DNA of 64,000 bases from Brachybacterium vulturis (GTDB lineage Bacteria > Actinomycetota > Actinomycetes > Actinomycetales > Dermabacteraceae): positions 1,054,001-1,118,000 of the forward strand of contig NZ_CP023563.1 of assembly GCF_002407185.1 (NCBI RefSeq). Reading direction: 5' to 3'. The translations under genes and the position numbers were made by a program. Under the pieces are notes generated by a model. It was given only the letters and a program-made list of their open reading frames with translations. It was not told where the DNA came from and searched no databases. Positions 41,960 through 50,069 of the stretch are shown piece by piece. Positions within the stretch are counted from its first letter, which is position 1. Every line of letters starts with the position of its first letter.

Positions 41960-42329
41960 GCCCCCGCCTGCCCAGCGCCCGGGCCGGCACCTCAGCGTCT
42001 CAGCACCTCAGCGCCGCGGTCCGGCGAGTCGGGCAGCTGCATCCACTGGCGCCCAGCCAGCACACGGCGCCCATACGGGCAGGTGCGTGCTGGCAGAGCG
42101 CCACCGGCCGCTCCACCACACCGCAGGGACTCGCTCAGACCGCCCGGGCGATCACCACGAACTCGCGCCCGGGCCGGTCCAGCCGAGGGACTGGGCAGGA
42201 GAGGTCGTCGCAGGCTCACCGAGCACGGACAGCTCGGCCTCGGAGGGAGCCCGGTCAGCCGGCATGGCCGCGAGCGTACGTCGGCCGCACCGCTGCCGAC
42301 CAGCGGTTTTCGTGGCTGCGGCCCGCAGC
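41960..42329. other. Gene-free region with a possible decayed coding fragment
   Basis: On the minus strand one frame near 42140-42220 reads DDLSCPVPRLDRPGREFVVI followed by ARAV and a stop, which has the look of a protein C-terminus. The frame has a stop just upstream and no start. It may be the remnant of a deleted gene. I see nothing else. Confidence 0.3.
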
Positions 42330-43022
42330 TCAGACGAAGCTCGTCCAGGTGGTGTCGGCGTCGATCAGCCAGTGGTTGCGCAGGGTCAGCGCACGCTCGG
42401 TCGCCGCCAGCACCCCCGCGATCAGCAGCGCGGTATTGGCCCCGACGGGCAGCTGGATCGGGGAGGTGAACGTCCCGACCCGCTCCGCGACGACCTCCAC
42501 GGTGGTGATCATCTCGGCGAGCTGCGGGAGCATCACCACCAGGCCCGCCAGCAGCACGAGGACCGCGGCCACGCCGATCGCCCTGCTCGCGCGCGGGTGG
42601 TGCCTGCCGACGCGGGCCCGTCGGCCCTCCAGGGAGCGCGGGTGAGGGCGCAGCGCCCGCGGCTGCCCGCCGTCGGGCACATGATGCATGCGGGTCAGAC
42701 CGTACATGCTGGTCGCGACCTCGATCGCCCCGCCCGGCACGGTGAAGGCCACCGGCGGGTTCGCGATGTGCAGCTGGGTGCCGTCGCGGTACAGCGCGAC
42801 CGGCGCGTGCCGGGAGCCCTCGGCGAGCGTGCCGCCCTCGAGGTCGGCGGCGAGGTAGCGCACGTCGATGCAGTACTGCGAGGTGCGCCCCTCCTGCTCG
42901 GCCGGATCCAGGAAGAACTGGGTGCGGGTGAGCAGCTGCCACCAGCGCAGATCCTTCAGCGCGCTGCCGTCCCCGGGCTTCGCCCGGCGGAGCCGACGGG
43001 AACGCTGCAGTCGCGTGAACAT
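42330..43022 (-). CDS. Membrane protein of unknown function
   Basis: The 230-residue protein has a basic N-terminus, a predicted cytoplasmic domain (30-110: WWQLLTRTQFFLDPAEQEG, YLAADLEGGTLAEG, VAFTVPGGAIEVATSMYGL) and two membrane helices at about 148-166 and 192-207. AGGAGATCC is directly before the ATG. I recognise no family. It lies upstream of nothing on its strand and downstream of the flavin disulfide reductase gene (132-base gap), so it may share that transcript. Confidence 0.72.
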   Translation of the reverse strand: MFTRLQRSRRLRRAKPGDGSALKDLRWWQLLTRTQFFLDPAEQEGRTSQYCIDVRYLAADLEGGTLAEGSRHAPVALYRDGTQLHIANPPVAFTVPGGAIEVATSMYGLTRMHHVPDGGQPRALRPHPRSLEGRRARVGRHHPRASRAIGVAAVLVLLAGLVVMLPQLAEMITTVEVVAERVGTFTSPIQLPVGANTALLIAGVLAATERALTLRNHWLIDADTTWTSFV

Positions 43023-43154
43023 GGATCTCCTGAGAGGGGACGAGGCGAGACCGCAGGATCGCGGCACCACCCCATTCCAGCCGATCCTCCGCCGCCGCGA
43101 CCAGTGCCAGCTGTCATCTCCTCCGAAGGGAGGAGGCCCGGTCTCCGCCCGGGC

Positions 43155-44729
43155 TCAGGCGCCCCGCAGCTCCCGCGGCAGCTCCTCCAGCAGCCGCAGC
43201 CACAGCTCGGAGGCGGCGGGGAAGCTCGGCACCGCGTGCCGCAGCGCGGACACCGGCACCTGGCCGACGATCGCGATGGTCGCGGCATGGAGCATCTCGG
43301 AGGCGTCGGGACCCACGAAGGTGGCACCGAGCAGCGTCCGTGCCGCCCGGTCGACCACCAGCTGAGCAGTGCCGGTGACATCGGCCCGCAACAGCGCCGA
43401 GCCGGCCGCCTCGCCGAAGGGCACCTGCGCCGTGACCACGTCATGGCCCGCCGCGCGGGCCGCCGCCTCGGTGAGCCCGACACTGGTGACCTGCGGATCG
43501 GTGAACACCACCTGGGGGACCGGCACCCGCTCGGGCACCGGTTCGAGCGCCTCACCGGTCGCGCCGGCACGGATCGCCTGCCCGATCACACGAGAGCGGT
43601 ACTTGCCCCAGTGGGTCAGCGGCACGTCCCCGCTGGCATCGCCCACCACCTGCAGCCACTGGGGCAGCGGGGCCCCGGTGGCATCATCGGAGGTGGTGGT
43701 CTCGGCGCCGGTGACGTCCTGGGCAGTGAGTCCGACCGCCTCCAGGCCCACCTCCGCCAGCCGGGGCCGACGACCGGTCGCGGCGAGCACCTCGTCGGCG
43801 CTCACCTCCCGGCGCCCGCCGGCGTCCTCGACCTGCAGCGTGACCCGGCCGCCGTGGAGCCGGCCGAGCCCGGTCCTCCGTGCACCTTCGCGTTCGCCGC
43901 TGAGGACCGAGGCTCCGAACTGGACGTCCACCCCGAGAGCGCGCAGCGCATCCCGCACCTGTGTGCCGGCGAAGGGCTCGAAGCCGGTCAGCAGGGAGGT
44001 GCCGCGCACCAGCAGCCGCACCCGGGAGCCGAGCCCCGCCATCCAGGTCGCGGCCTCGACCGCGACCACGCCGCCGCCGACGATCACCAGCTCCTCCGGC
44101 ACCTCGCGCACCCCGGTCGCATCCCGGGAGGTCCATGGCGCCAGCTCCTGCAGCGGTCCGGGCACCACGGCCTCGGAGCCGGAGGCGATCACCACCGCGC
44201 GGCGGGCACGGATCCGGGTGGGGGCCGCGGGGGTGCTCGGCATCGACGAGGCCGGGGGTCCTGCGGAGGTGCCGTCGGCGAGGTCGGCGGGGCTGGGGCC
44301 GCCCGGTGCGTCGGCCGGCTCCACCAGCACCTCCCGCTCGCCGACGATCCGGCCGTGCCCGCGCACCACCTGCATGCCCGCGCCCTCGGCCCACTGCACC
44401 TGGCCGGCATCGTCGTAGTGGGAGACCCAGCTGTCGCGCCGGGCCAGCAGCGCCTCGCGGTCGACCTCCGGGGTGGTGATCCCCGGCAGGTGGGCGGCGG
44501 TGTCCGCGACGGCGAGCGGCCGCAGCAGCGCCTTGGACGGTATGCACGCGAAGTAGGAGCATTCGCCGCCCAGCAGCTCGGACTCGACGATCACCGCGGT
44601 GAGGTCGGTGCCCTCGATCGCGTACTGGGCGACGTTCTCGCCGACGGGGCCGCCGCCGAGCACGACGACGTCGGCGGTGAGATCAGCGGGAACGGAGTCG
44701 GTGGACGGGGACTGCGCATCGGTGGCCAT
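43155..44729 (-). CDS. Flavin-dependent pyridine nucleotide-disulfide oxidoreductase
   Basis: The 524-residue protein has the class-I architecture: FAD motif VLGGGPVGENVA, redox-active disulfide GGECSYFACIPSK (C57, C62), NAD(P) motif VIVGGGVVAVEAA, and a C-terminal dimer domain. In classical lipoamide dehydrogenases the C-terminus has HAHPT with the base His; here it is RHAVPSFPAASE, so that His is Val. An insert at 140-170 is Ala/Pro-rich. A substrate disulfide is therefore unclear; a quinone or metal reductase is possible. A CGTATACG site lies about 70 bases upstream of the start. Confidence 0.88.
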   Translation of the reverse strand: MATDAQSPSTDSVPADLTADVVVLGGGPVGENVAQYAIEGTDLTAVIVESELLGGECSYFACIPSKALLRPLAVADTAAHLPGITTPEVDREALLARRDSWVSHYDDAGQVQWAEGAGMQVVRGHGRIVGEREVLVEPADAPGGPSPADLADGTSAGPPASSMPSTPAAPTRIRARRAVVIASGSEAVVPGPLQELAPWTSRDATGVREVPEELVIVGGGVVAVEAATWMAGLGSRVRLLVRGTSLLTGFEPFAGTQVRDALRALGVDVQFGASVLSGEREGARRTGLGRLHGGRVTLQVEDAGGRREVSADEVLAATGRRPRLAEVGLEAVGLTAQDVTGAETTTSDDATGAPLPQWLQVVGDASGDVPLTHWGKYRSRVIGQAIRAGATGEALEPVPERVPVPQVVFTDPQVTSVGLTEAAARAAGHDVVTAQVPFGEAAGSALLRADVTGTAQLVVDRAARTLLGATFVGPDASEMLHAATIAIVGQVPVSALRHAVPSFPAASELWLRLLEELPRELRGA

Positions 44730-44797
44730 ATCCGCACGCTACGCCACCAGAAATCCGCTGTCAGTGAGGTCAGAACGCTGCAGAGGCGTTCGGAGCT

Positions 44798-44805
44798 CGT
44801 ATACG
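44798..44805. promoter_or_regulatory. CGTATACG palindrome, candidate GntR operator 1
   Basis: The 8-bp palindrome lies about 70 bases upstream of the disulfide reductase start. Its GTxxAC core fits GntR/FadR-type operators. The same octamer precedes the monooxygenase and the importer/HpaG divergent promoters. This copy has the weakest symmetry outside the core. Confidence 0.45.
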
Positions 44806-44817
44806 GCAGGTTTCTGG

Positions 44818-44883
44818 TGGCGGCGCCGCCGTGCCGGGGGTAGGGCGGCGCCGCGGTGCCTGGGGTGGCGGCGCCGCCGTGCC
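44818..44883. repeat. Three copies of a GC-palindromic 18-mer
   Basis: TGGCGGCGCCGCCGTGCC occurs at 44818-44835 and 44866-44883; a variant starting GGG is at 44843-44860. Each copy contains the palindrome GGCGGCGCCGCC or close to it. The array ends 5 bases before the SSADH stop codon, so it may act as transcription terminators between the two genes. Confidence 0.85.
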
Positions 44884-44888
44884 CTGGC

Positions 44889-46358
44889 TCAGAAAGGATT
44901 AGGCGTCAGCGTGTACTTCGACTGCAGGTACTCGTGGATGCCCTCCGCGCCGCCCTCGCGGCCCAGGCCCGACATCTTCCAGCCGCCGAACGGCGCCGCG
45001 GCGTTGGAGACCACGCCCATGTTCAGGCCCAGCATCCCGGCCTCCAGCAGCTCGATCATCCGCTGCCCCCGGGCGAGGTCCTGCGTATAGACGTAGGAGA
45101 CCAGCCCGAACTCGGTGCCGTTCGCCAGGCGCACGGCTTCCTCCTCGGTGTCGAAGGGGACGATCGCGAGCACCGGCCCGAAGATCTCCTCCCGCAGCAG
45201 CTCGCTGCCCTCGGGCACGTCCGTGAGCACCGTGGCCTCGAAGAAGGTGCCCTCGCCCTCGACCCTCTTCCCGCCGGTGGTGAGGGTCGCGCCGCGATCG
45301 ACCGCGTCGGAGACCAGCGTGCCGGCCTTCTGGACCGCGTCCTCGTCGATCAGCGGGCCGATGGTCACGCCCTCCTCGGTGCCGCGGCCCATGCCGAAGT
45401 CCTCGACCCGCTCGGTGACCCGGCGGGCGAACTCGTCGGCCAGCGAGCGGTGGACGATGAAGCGGTTCGCGGCGGTGCAGGCCTGGCCGATGTTGCGGAA
45501 CTTCGCGAGCATCGCGCCCTCGACCGCGGCGTCCAGATCCGCGTCCTCGAAGATCACGAACGGGGCGTTGCCGCCCAGCTCCATCGAGGTGCGCAGCACG
45601 CCCGGTGCCGCCTGGGACAGCAGCTTCTGCCCCACCTCGGTGGAGCCGGTGAAGGAGAGCTTGCGCAGCCGCGGATCGGCGAGGATCGGCTCGGAGACGG
45701 CGCGGGAGGAGCGGGAGGTGACCACGTTGACCACGCCTGCCGGCAGCCCCGCCTCCTCCAGCAGCTTCACGAACGCGAGGGTGGTCAGCGGGGTCAGCTG
45801 CGCCGGTTTGATGATCACCGTGCAGCCGGCCGCGAGCGCCGGGGCGATCTTGCGGGTCGCCATCGCCAGCGGGAAGTTCCACGGGGTGATCAGGAAGCAG
45901 GGCCCCACCGGGTGCTGGGTGACGATCGCCCGCCCGGTGCCCTCGGGGACCGCGCCGTAGCGGCCCTGGACCCGCACCGCCTCCTCGCTGAACCAGCGCA
46001 GGAACTCGGCGCCGTACGTCACCTCGCCGCGGGACTCTGCCAGTGGCTTGCCCATCTCCAGCGTCATCAGCAGCGCGAACTCCTCGGCGCGCTCGGTGAG
46101 CAGGTCGAAGGCCCGCCGCAGCAGCTCGCCCCGCTCCCGGGCCGGGGTCCGGGCCCAGGCGGGGAAGGCCTCCGCCGCCGCGTCCATCGCGGCCTGCGCG
46201 TCGGCGCTGGAGGCGGAGGCGATGGTGCGGATCACCTCGCCGGTGGCGGGATCGCGGACCTCCAGGGTCTCCCCGCCCTCCGCGGCGCGCCAGCGCCCGT
46301 CGATGAACAGCTCCTGGGGGACGGCGGCCAGCAGCTCCTGCTCGTGGTTCTCAGTCAT
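44889..46358 (-). CDS. gabD: Succinate-semialdehyde dehydrogenase
   Basis: The 489-residue aldehyde dehydrogenase has PWNFPLAMATRKIAPALAAG, the Glu in MELGGNAPFV and the catalytic Cys in NIGQACTAANRF, the pattern of GabD-type succinate-semialdehyde dehydrogenases. The HpaI aldolase at the other end of this cluster releases succinic semialdehyde, so this enzyme would deliver succinate to the TCA cycle. It follows the monooxygenase gene by 42 bases on the same strand and probably shares its transcript. Other short semialdehydes remain possible substrates. Confidence 0.88.
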   Translation of the reverse strand: MTENHEQELLAAVPQELFIDGRWRAAEGGETLEVRDPATGEVIRTIASASSADAQAAMDAAAEAFPAWARTPARERGELLRRAFDLLTERAEEFALLMTLEMGKPLAESRGEVTYGAEFLRWFSEEAVRVQGRYGAVPEGTGRAIVTQHPVGPCFLITPWNFPLAMATRKIAPALAAGCTVIIKPAQLTPLTTLAFVKLLEEAGLPAGVVNVVTSRSSRAVSEPILADPRLRKLSFTGSTEVGQKLLSQAAPGVLRTSMELGGNAPFVIFEDADLDAAVEGAMLAKFRNIGQACTAANRFIVHRSLADEFARRVTERVEDFGMGRGTEEGVTIGPLIDEDAVQKAGTLVSDAVDRGATLTTGGKRVEGEGTFFEATVLTDVPEGSELLREEIFGPVLAIVPFDTEEEAVRLANGTEFGLVSYVYTQDLARGQRMIELLEAGMLGLNMGVVSNAAAPFGGWKMSGLGREGGAEGIHEYLQSKYTLTPNPF

Positions 46359-46400
46359 GGCTCTCCTCGCGAGATCGTCGGCGGTGTCGGATGGGGGTGG

Positions 46401-48338
46401 TCAGGACGCCGCAGCGGTGTCGTCGGCCGGCAGCAGGTGCCCCTGGAAGAACTCTGCCAGTCCTGCGGTGTCGGTCAAGGGGAAGATCCCGGCGACGTAC
46501 TGGTCGGGGCGCACCACCACCACGGCGCCCTCGCGCGAGATGCCGCGGGTGGTGAAGATGTCCACCGGGTCGAAGAGCTCGGGGTCCCGACGGTCGGTGG
46601 CATAGACCCGCTCGTAGTCGGTGAGCTGGAACGGCCCGCTGCGCGAGCGGAAGATCTCCGGGGCGTCGGTGACCTCGAACTCGTGGTGCCCCTGCTGAAA
46701 GATCACCTTGATGTCGAACAGCGCATCGAGGTCGGCCCCCGCCGGCGTGTGCACGGCGACGGGGGAGTCGGGGGCCTCCAGCATCCACTGCGCCCAGCGG
46801 CGCAGCGGGGAGTCGGCCGCCGACGGGGCGGCGGGGTCGGCGAAGGCGTACAGGCGCCAGCGGCCGTCGGCCCGCGCATGGTGCCCGAGGTGGACGGGGT
46901 TGGCGTCGCTGACGCGCACCACGCGTTCGGACTTGAACCGCTTGCCGATCGGGTACCCGGTGGCGAGCTCCTGGCCGGTCCCCTCGCGGGTGATCATCGA
47001 GTCGGCGTACTCGGTCATGAAGCCGGCCGGGAACTCGCTGGTGCGCACGTAGTACTCCGCGACCTCGTCCGGGGAGCCGAGCTCCTCGGGCTTCTTCGCC
47101 ATCAGCGAGGACCACTCGCGGTCGAAGTCGATGAGGTCCTTCGCGACCACCTGGCGCTCGGCGGAGTAGGTGTCCAGCAGCGAGGCGGGGCTGCGCCCGG
47201 TGAGCACCTGCCCCAGCTTCCAGGCCAGGTTGAAGCCGTCCTGCATGGACACGTTCATGCCCTGCCCGGCCTTGGCGGAGTGGGTGTGGCAGGCGTCGCC
47301 CGCGATGAACACCCGCGGGGTGCGGGTGCCGCGGTCCCTCGGCAGCACGTCGTCGAAGCGGTCCGTGAGGCGGTGGCCCACCTCGTAGATGCTGCTCCAG
47401 GCCACGTCCCGCACCTCGATCGTGTACGGGTGGAGGATCTCGTTGGCCTTCGCGACCACGGTCTCCATCGGTGTCCGGCGCACCTGGCCGCCGTCGTCCT
47501 CCGCGACCGTGCCGAGATCCACGTACAGCCGGATCAGATAGCCGCCCTCGCGGGGGATCAGCAGGATGCTGCCGCCGTCGTGGGACTGGATCGCGCACTT
47601 GGTGCGGATGTCGGGGAAGTCCGTGTCGTACAGGACGTCCATGACTCCCCAGGCGTGCAGCGCCTTGTCGCCGTCCATGGTGCAGCCCAGCGCCTTGCGC
47701 ACCCGTGAGTGGGCGCCGTCGCAGCCGTAGACGTACTTCGCGCGCACGGTCCGTTCGGCGCCCTCGTCCGGCCCCGCCGTGCGGCGCAGGGTCACCGCGA
47801 CCGGGTGCTCCGCGCCCTCGGTGACGGTGAGCTCGCCGGTGAACTCCCAGCCGTAGTCGGGTTCGATGCGGGCCGGGCCGCGCTGGGCGGCCTCGAGGTA
47901 GTAGTCCAGCACCCGTGCCTGATTGACGATCAGATGCGGGAACTCGCTGACACCGCGGACGTCGTCATCGGTGCGGGAGGTGCGGATGATGTTCTGCGGG
48001 TGCTCCGGATCCGGGGCCCAGAAGTTCATCTCGGTGATCCGGTAGGCCTCGGCGGTGATCCGCTCGGCGAAGCCGAAGGCCTGGAAGGTCTCCACGCTGC
48101 GGGCCTGGATGCCGTCGGCCTGGCCGAGCTCGAGCCGGCCCGGGCGGCGCTCGATGAGGCGGGTGTGGACGTCCGGGTACTGGGAGAGCTGTGCGGCGGC
48201 GATCACGCCGGCCGGTCCGGAGCCGACGATCAGCACGTCCATGGTGTCGGGGAGCTCATCGGGGCGGTCCGTCCCGGTGCCGGCGGCCGCGGCGACCCGC
48301 GGCTCGGTCGAGAGGTACCCGTGGTGGTGGAACTGCAT
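46401..48338 (-). CDS. FAD-dependent aromatic hydroxylase (phenol 2-monooxygenase family)
   Basis: The 645-residue enzyme has the FAD motif VLIVGSGPAGVIAAAQLS, the DG motif (YGCDGAHSRVRKAL) and the second FAD motif (VFIAGDACHTHSAKAGQGMN), then a C-terminal thioredoxin-like domain as in phenol 2-monooxygenase and 3-hydroxybenzoate 4-monooxygenase. In this cluster it most likely adds a hydroxyl to a hydroxyphenylacetate-type acid to form homoprotocatechuate, in place of the two-component HpaBC system. That substrate is inference. A GTCGTATACGAC palindrome lies 67 bases upstream. Confidence 0.85.
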   Translation of the reverse strand: MQFHHHGYLSTEPRVAAAAGTGTDRPDELPDTMDVLIVGSGPAGVIAAAQLSQYPDVHTRLIERRPGRLELGQADGIQARSVETFQAFGFAERITAEAYRITEMNFWAPDPEHPQNIIRTSRTDDDVRGVSEFPHLIVNQARVLDYYLEAAQRGPARIEPDYGWEFTGELTVTEGAEHPVAVTLRRTAGPDEGAERTVRAKYVYGCDGAHSRVRKALGCTMDGDKALHAWGVMDVLYDTDFPDIRTKCAIQSHDGGSILLIPREGGYLIRLYVDLGTVAEDDGGQVRRTPMETVVAKANEILHPYTIEVRDVAWSSIYEVGHRLTDRFDDVLPRDRGTRTPRVFIAGDACHTHSAKAGQGMNVSMQDGFNLAWKLGQVLTGRSPASLLDTYSAERQVVAKDLIDFDREWSSLMAKKPEELGSPDEVAEYYVRTSEFPAGFMTEYADSMITREGTGQELATGYPIGKRFKSERVVRVSDANPVHLGHHARADGRWRLYAFADPAAPSAADSPLRRWAQWMLEAPDSPVAVHTPAGADLDALFDIKVIFQQGHHEFEVTDAPEIFRSRSGPFQLTDYERVYATDRRDPELFDPVDIFTTRGISREGAVVVVRPDQYVAGIFPLTDTAGLAEFFQGHLLPADDTAAAS

Positions 48339-48404
48339 CGTTCTGCCCTTCCTGGAGCTGGAGAGTGACGTGGAGGGGGAGTGGGGCCGACACGTCCCGC
48401 ACGG

Positions 48405-48416
48405 GTCGTATACGAC
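48405..48416. promoter_or_regulatory. GTCGTATACGAC palindrome, candidate GntR operator 2
   Basis: This perfect 12-bp palindrome lies 67 bases before the monooxygenase start. It shares CGTATACG with the sites at 44798 and 50021. It is the most symmetric of the three. Confidence 0.6.
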
Positions 48417-48483
48417 ATCGGATGGTCAAGGCGGTGCCGGCGGGCGGCGCTGACGGTCTCGCCGGCGCCGTCGCCGGGGAGGG

Positions 48484-49908
48484 TCAGTCCAGCACCGGCA
48501 CCGCGGTGGAGGAGCCGCGGAGCGGATTGACCCGCTGCTCGGCCTCGTGCTCGGGGCCCAGCGGGATCCCGCTGCGATCCCGCAGCACCAGGGTGGCCAC
48601 CAGGCCGATGATCACCATACCCAGCAGGTAGAGGGTCACGGACTCGGTCGAGCCGGTCGCGGAGACCAGCGCGGCCGCGATGGTGGGGGCGAAGGCGCCG
48701 CCGACGATCGAGCCCAGGGCGTAGGAGATCGAGACCCCGGAGAAGCGCACCGAGGCCGGGAACAGCTCGGTGTACAGCGCCGCCTGCGGGCCGTAGGTGA
48801 AGCCCAGCCCGATGCTCAGGAAGGCCAGGGCCACGAAGAGGCCGCCCAGGGAGGCCTGGTTCACCAGCGGGAACAGGGCCAGCACCCCGATGCCGAGCAG
48901 CACCCAGCCCAGGATGTACGTGGTGCGGCGGCCCAGCCGGTCGCAGATCGCCCCGGCGGCGAGGGTCGAGAACAGCCAGAACACGGCCGAGGCGGTGACG
49001 ATCCACAGCACCGGGCCGGCCTCCAGTCCGATCGGCCCCTCGGGGTCGGTGGTGTAGCGCTGGATGAAGCCGCCGGTGGTCATGTAGCCCACCGCATTGT
49101 TGCCGGCGAACACCAGGGCGGCGACGAGCACCACCAGGCCGTACTTCTGGAACAGCACGACGATCGGGGTCTTCGTCTCCTGCTTGCGCTCGGCGATCTC
49201 GGCGAAGACCGGGCTCTCCTCGACGTTGCGGCGCACGTAGTAGCCCACCGCGATCAGCACCACCGAGAGCAGGAACGGCACCCGCCAGCCCCAGGCCAGG
49301 AAGGCCTCTCCCGGGGCGATCTGGGTCATCAGGGCCATCACGCCGGAGGCGGCCAGCAGCCCCAGCGGCACCCCGATCTGCGGTGCGGAGCCCATGATCC
49401 CGCGCTTGGTGACGGGGGCGTGCTCGACGGAGAGCAGGGCGGCTCCGCCCCATTCGCCACCGGCGGAGATGCCCTGGATGCAGCGGAGGACCACCAGGAT
49501 GATGGGGGCCGCGATGCCGATCGAGTCGTAGGTGGGCAGCAGGCCGATCAGCGCGGTGCCCGCGCCCATCAGGATCAGCGTGATCATCAGGATCGCCTTG
49601 CGCCCGATCCTGTCGCCGTAGTGGCCGGCGAGGAAGGCGCCCAGCGGGCGGAACAGGAAGCTCACGCCCACGGTGGCGAAGCCGAGGATCACCGAGTTCT
49701 CGCCGAGCCCGGAGAAGAAGAGCTCGCCGAAGACGATGCCCACGGCGGAGGCGTAGATGAAGTAGTCGTACCACTCGACCGTGGTGCCGATGACGGTCGC
49801 CATGGTGACGCGGCGCCGCTCGGCGGCGGTGGTGGTGCGCTCGGCCGGTGACGCACTGCCGTGGCCGGAGGAGGGGGTGCCGGGGGGACGGGGGTCGGTG
49901 CTCTGCAT
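48484..49908 (-). CDS. MHS-family MFS importer of an aromatic acid
   Basis: The 474-residue protein has twelve helices and the metabolite:H+ symporter signature: VEWYDYFIYASAVGIVFGEL, GHYGDRIGRKAILM after helix 2, RCIQGISAGGEWGGAALL in helix 4 and RRNVEESPVF. Family members import organic and aromatic acids. It is divergent from the FAH-RraA gene and shares its 161-base promoter region with a CGTATACG site, so it is presumably induced with the ring-cleavage genes and feeds them. Confidence 0.9.
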   Translation of the reverse strand: MQSTDPRPPGTPSSGHGSASPAERTTTAAERRRVTMATVIGTTVEWYDYFIYASAVGIVFGELFFSGLGENSVILGFATVGVSFLFRPLGAFLAGHYGDRIGRKAILMITLILMGAGTALIGLLPTYDSIGIAAPIILVVLRCIQGISAGGEWGGAALLSVEHAPVTKRGIMGSAPQIGVPLGLLAASGVMALMTQIAPGEAFLAWGWRVPFLLSVVLIAVGYYVRRNVEESPVFAEIAERKQETKTPIVVLFQKYGLVVLVAALVFAGNNAVGYMTTGGFIQRYTTDPEGPIGLEAGPVLWIVTASAVFWLFSTLAAGAICDRLGRRTTYILGWVLLGIGVLALFPLVNQASLGGLFVALAFLSIGLGFTYGPQAALYTELFPASVRFSGVSISYALGSIVGGAFAPTIAAALVSATGSTESVTLYLLGMVIIGLVATLVLRDRSGIPLGPEHEAEQRVNPLRGSSTAVPVLD

Positions 49909-50018
49909 TGCTGGTCTCCAGGAACCTCAGACGACGATGTCTCGTGCGGTGCGGAGCGGCGGGAGCTCCGGTGGGAAGGGGGGGGGCTGACCCCCGGGCC
50001 CTTGCCGCGATGGGGAAC

Positions 50019-50030
50019 ATCGTATACGCT
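50019..50030. promoter_or_regulatory. CGTATACG site in divergent promoter, candidate GntR operator 3
   Basis: ATCGTATACGCT lies 40 bases before the FAH-RraA start and 110 before the divergent importer start. An AT-rich AAATATT segment follows at once and could be the -10 region, which places the site over the -35, a repressing position. Confidence 0.6.
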
Positions 50031-50069
50031 TTCAAATATTCCGCAAGAGCAACGTCGCCAGCGAGGAGC

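Noticed and set aside
43155..44729. Dihydrolipoamide dehydrogenase
   Set aside because: The C-terminal HAHPT motif is not conserved and no 2-oxoacid dehydrogenase genes are near.
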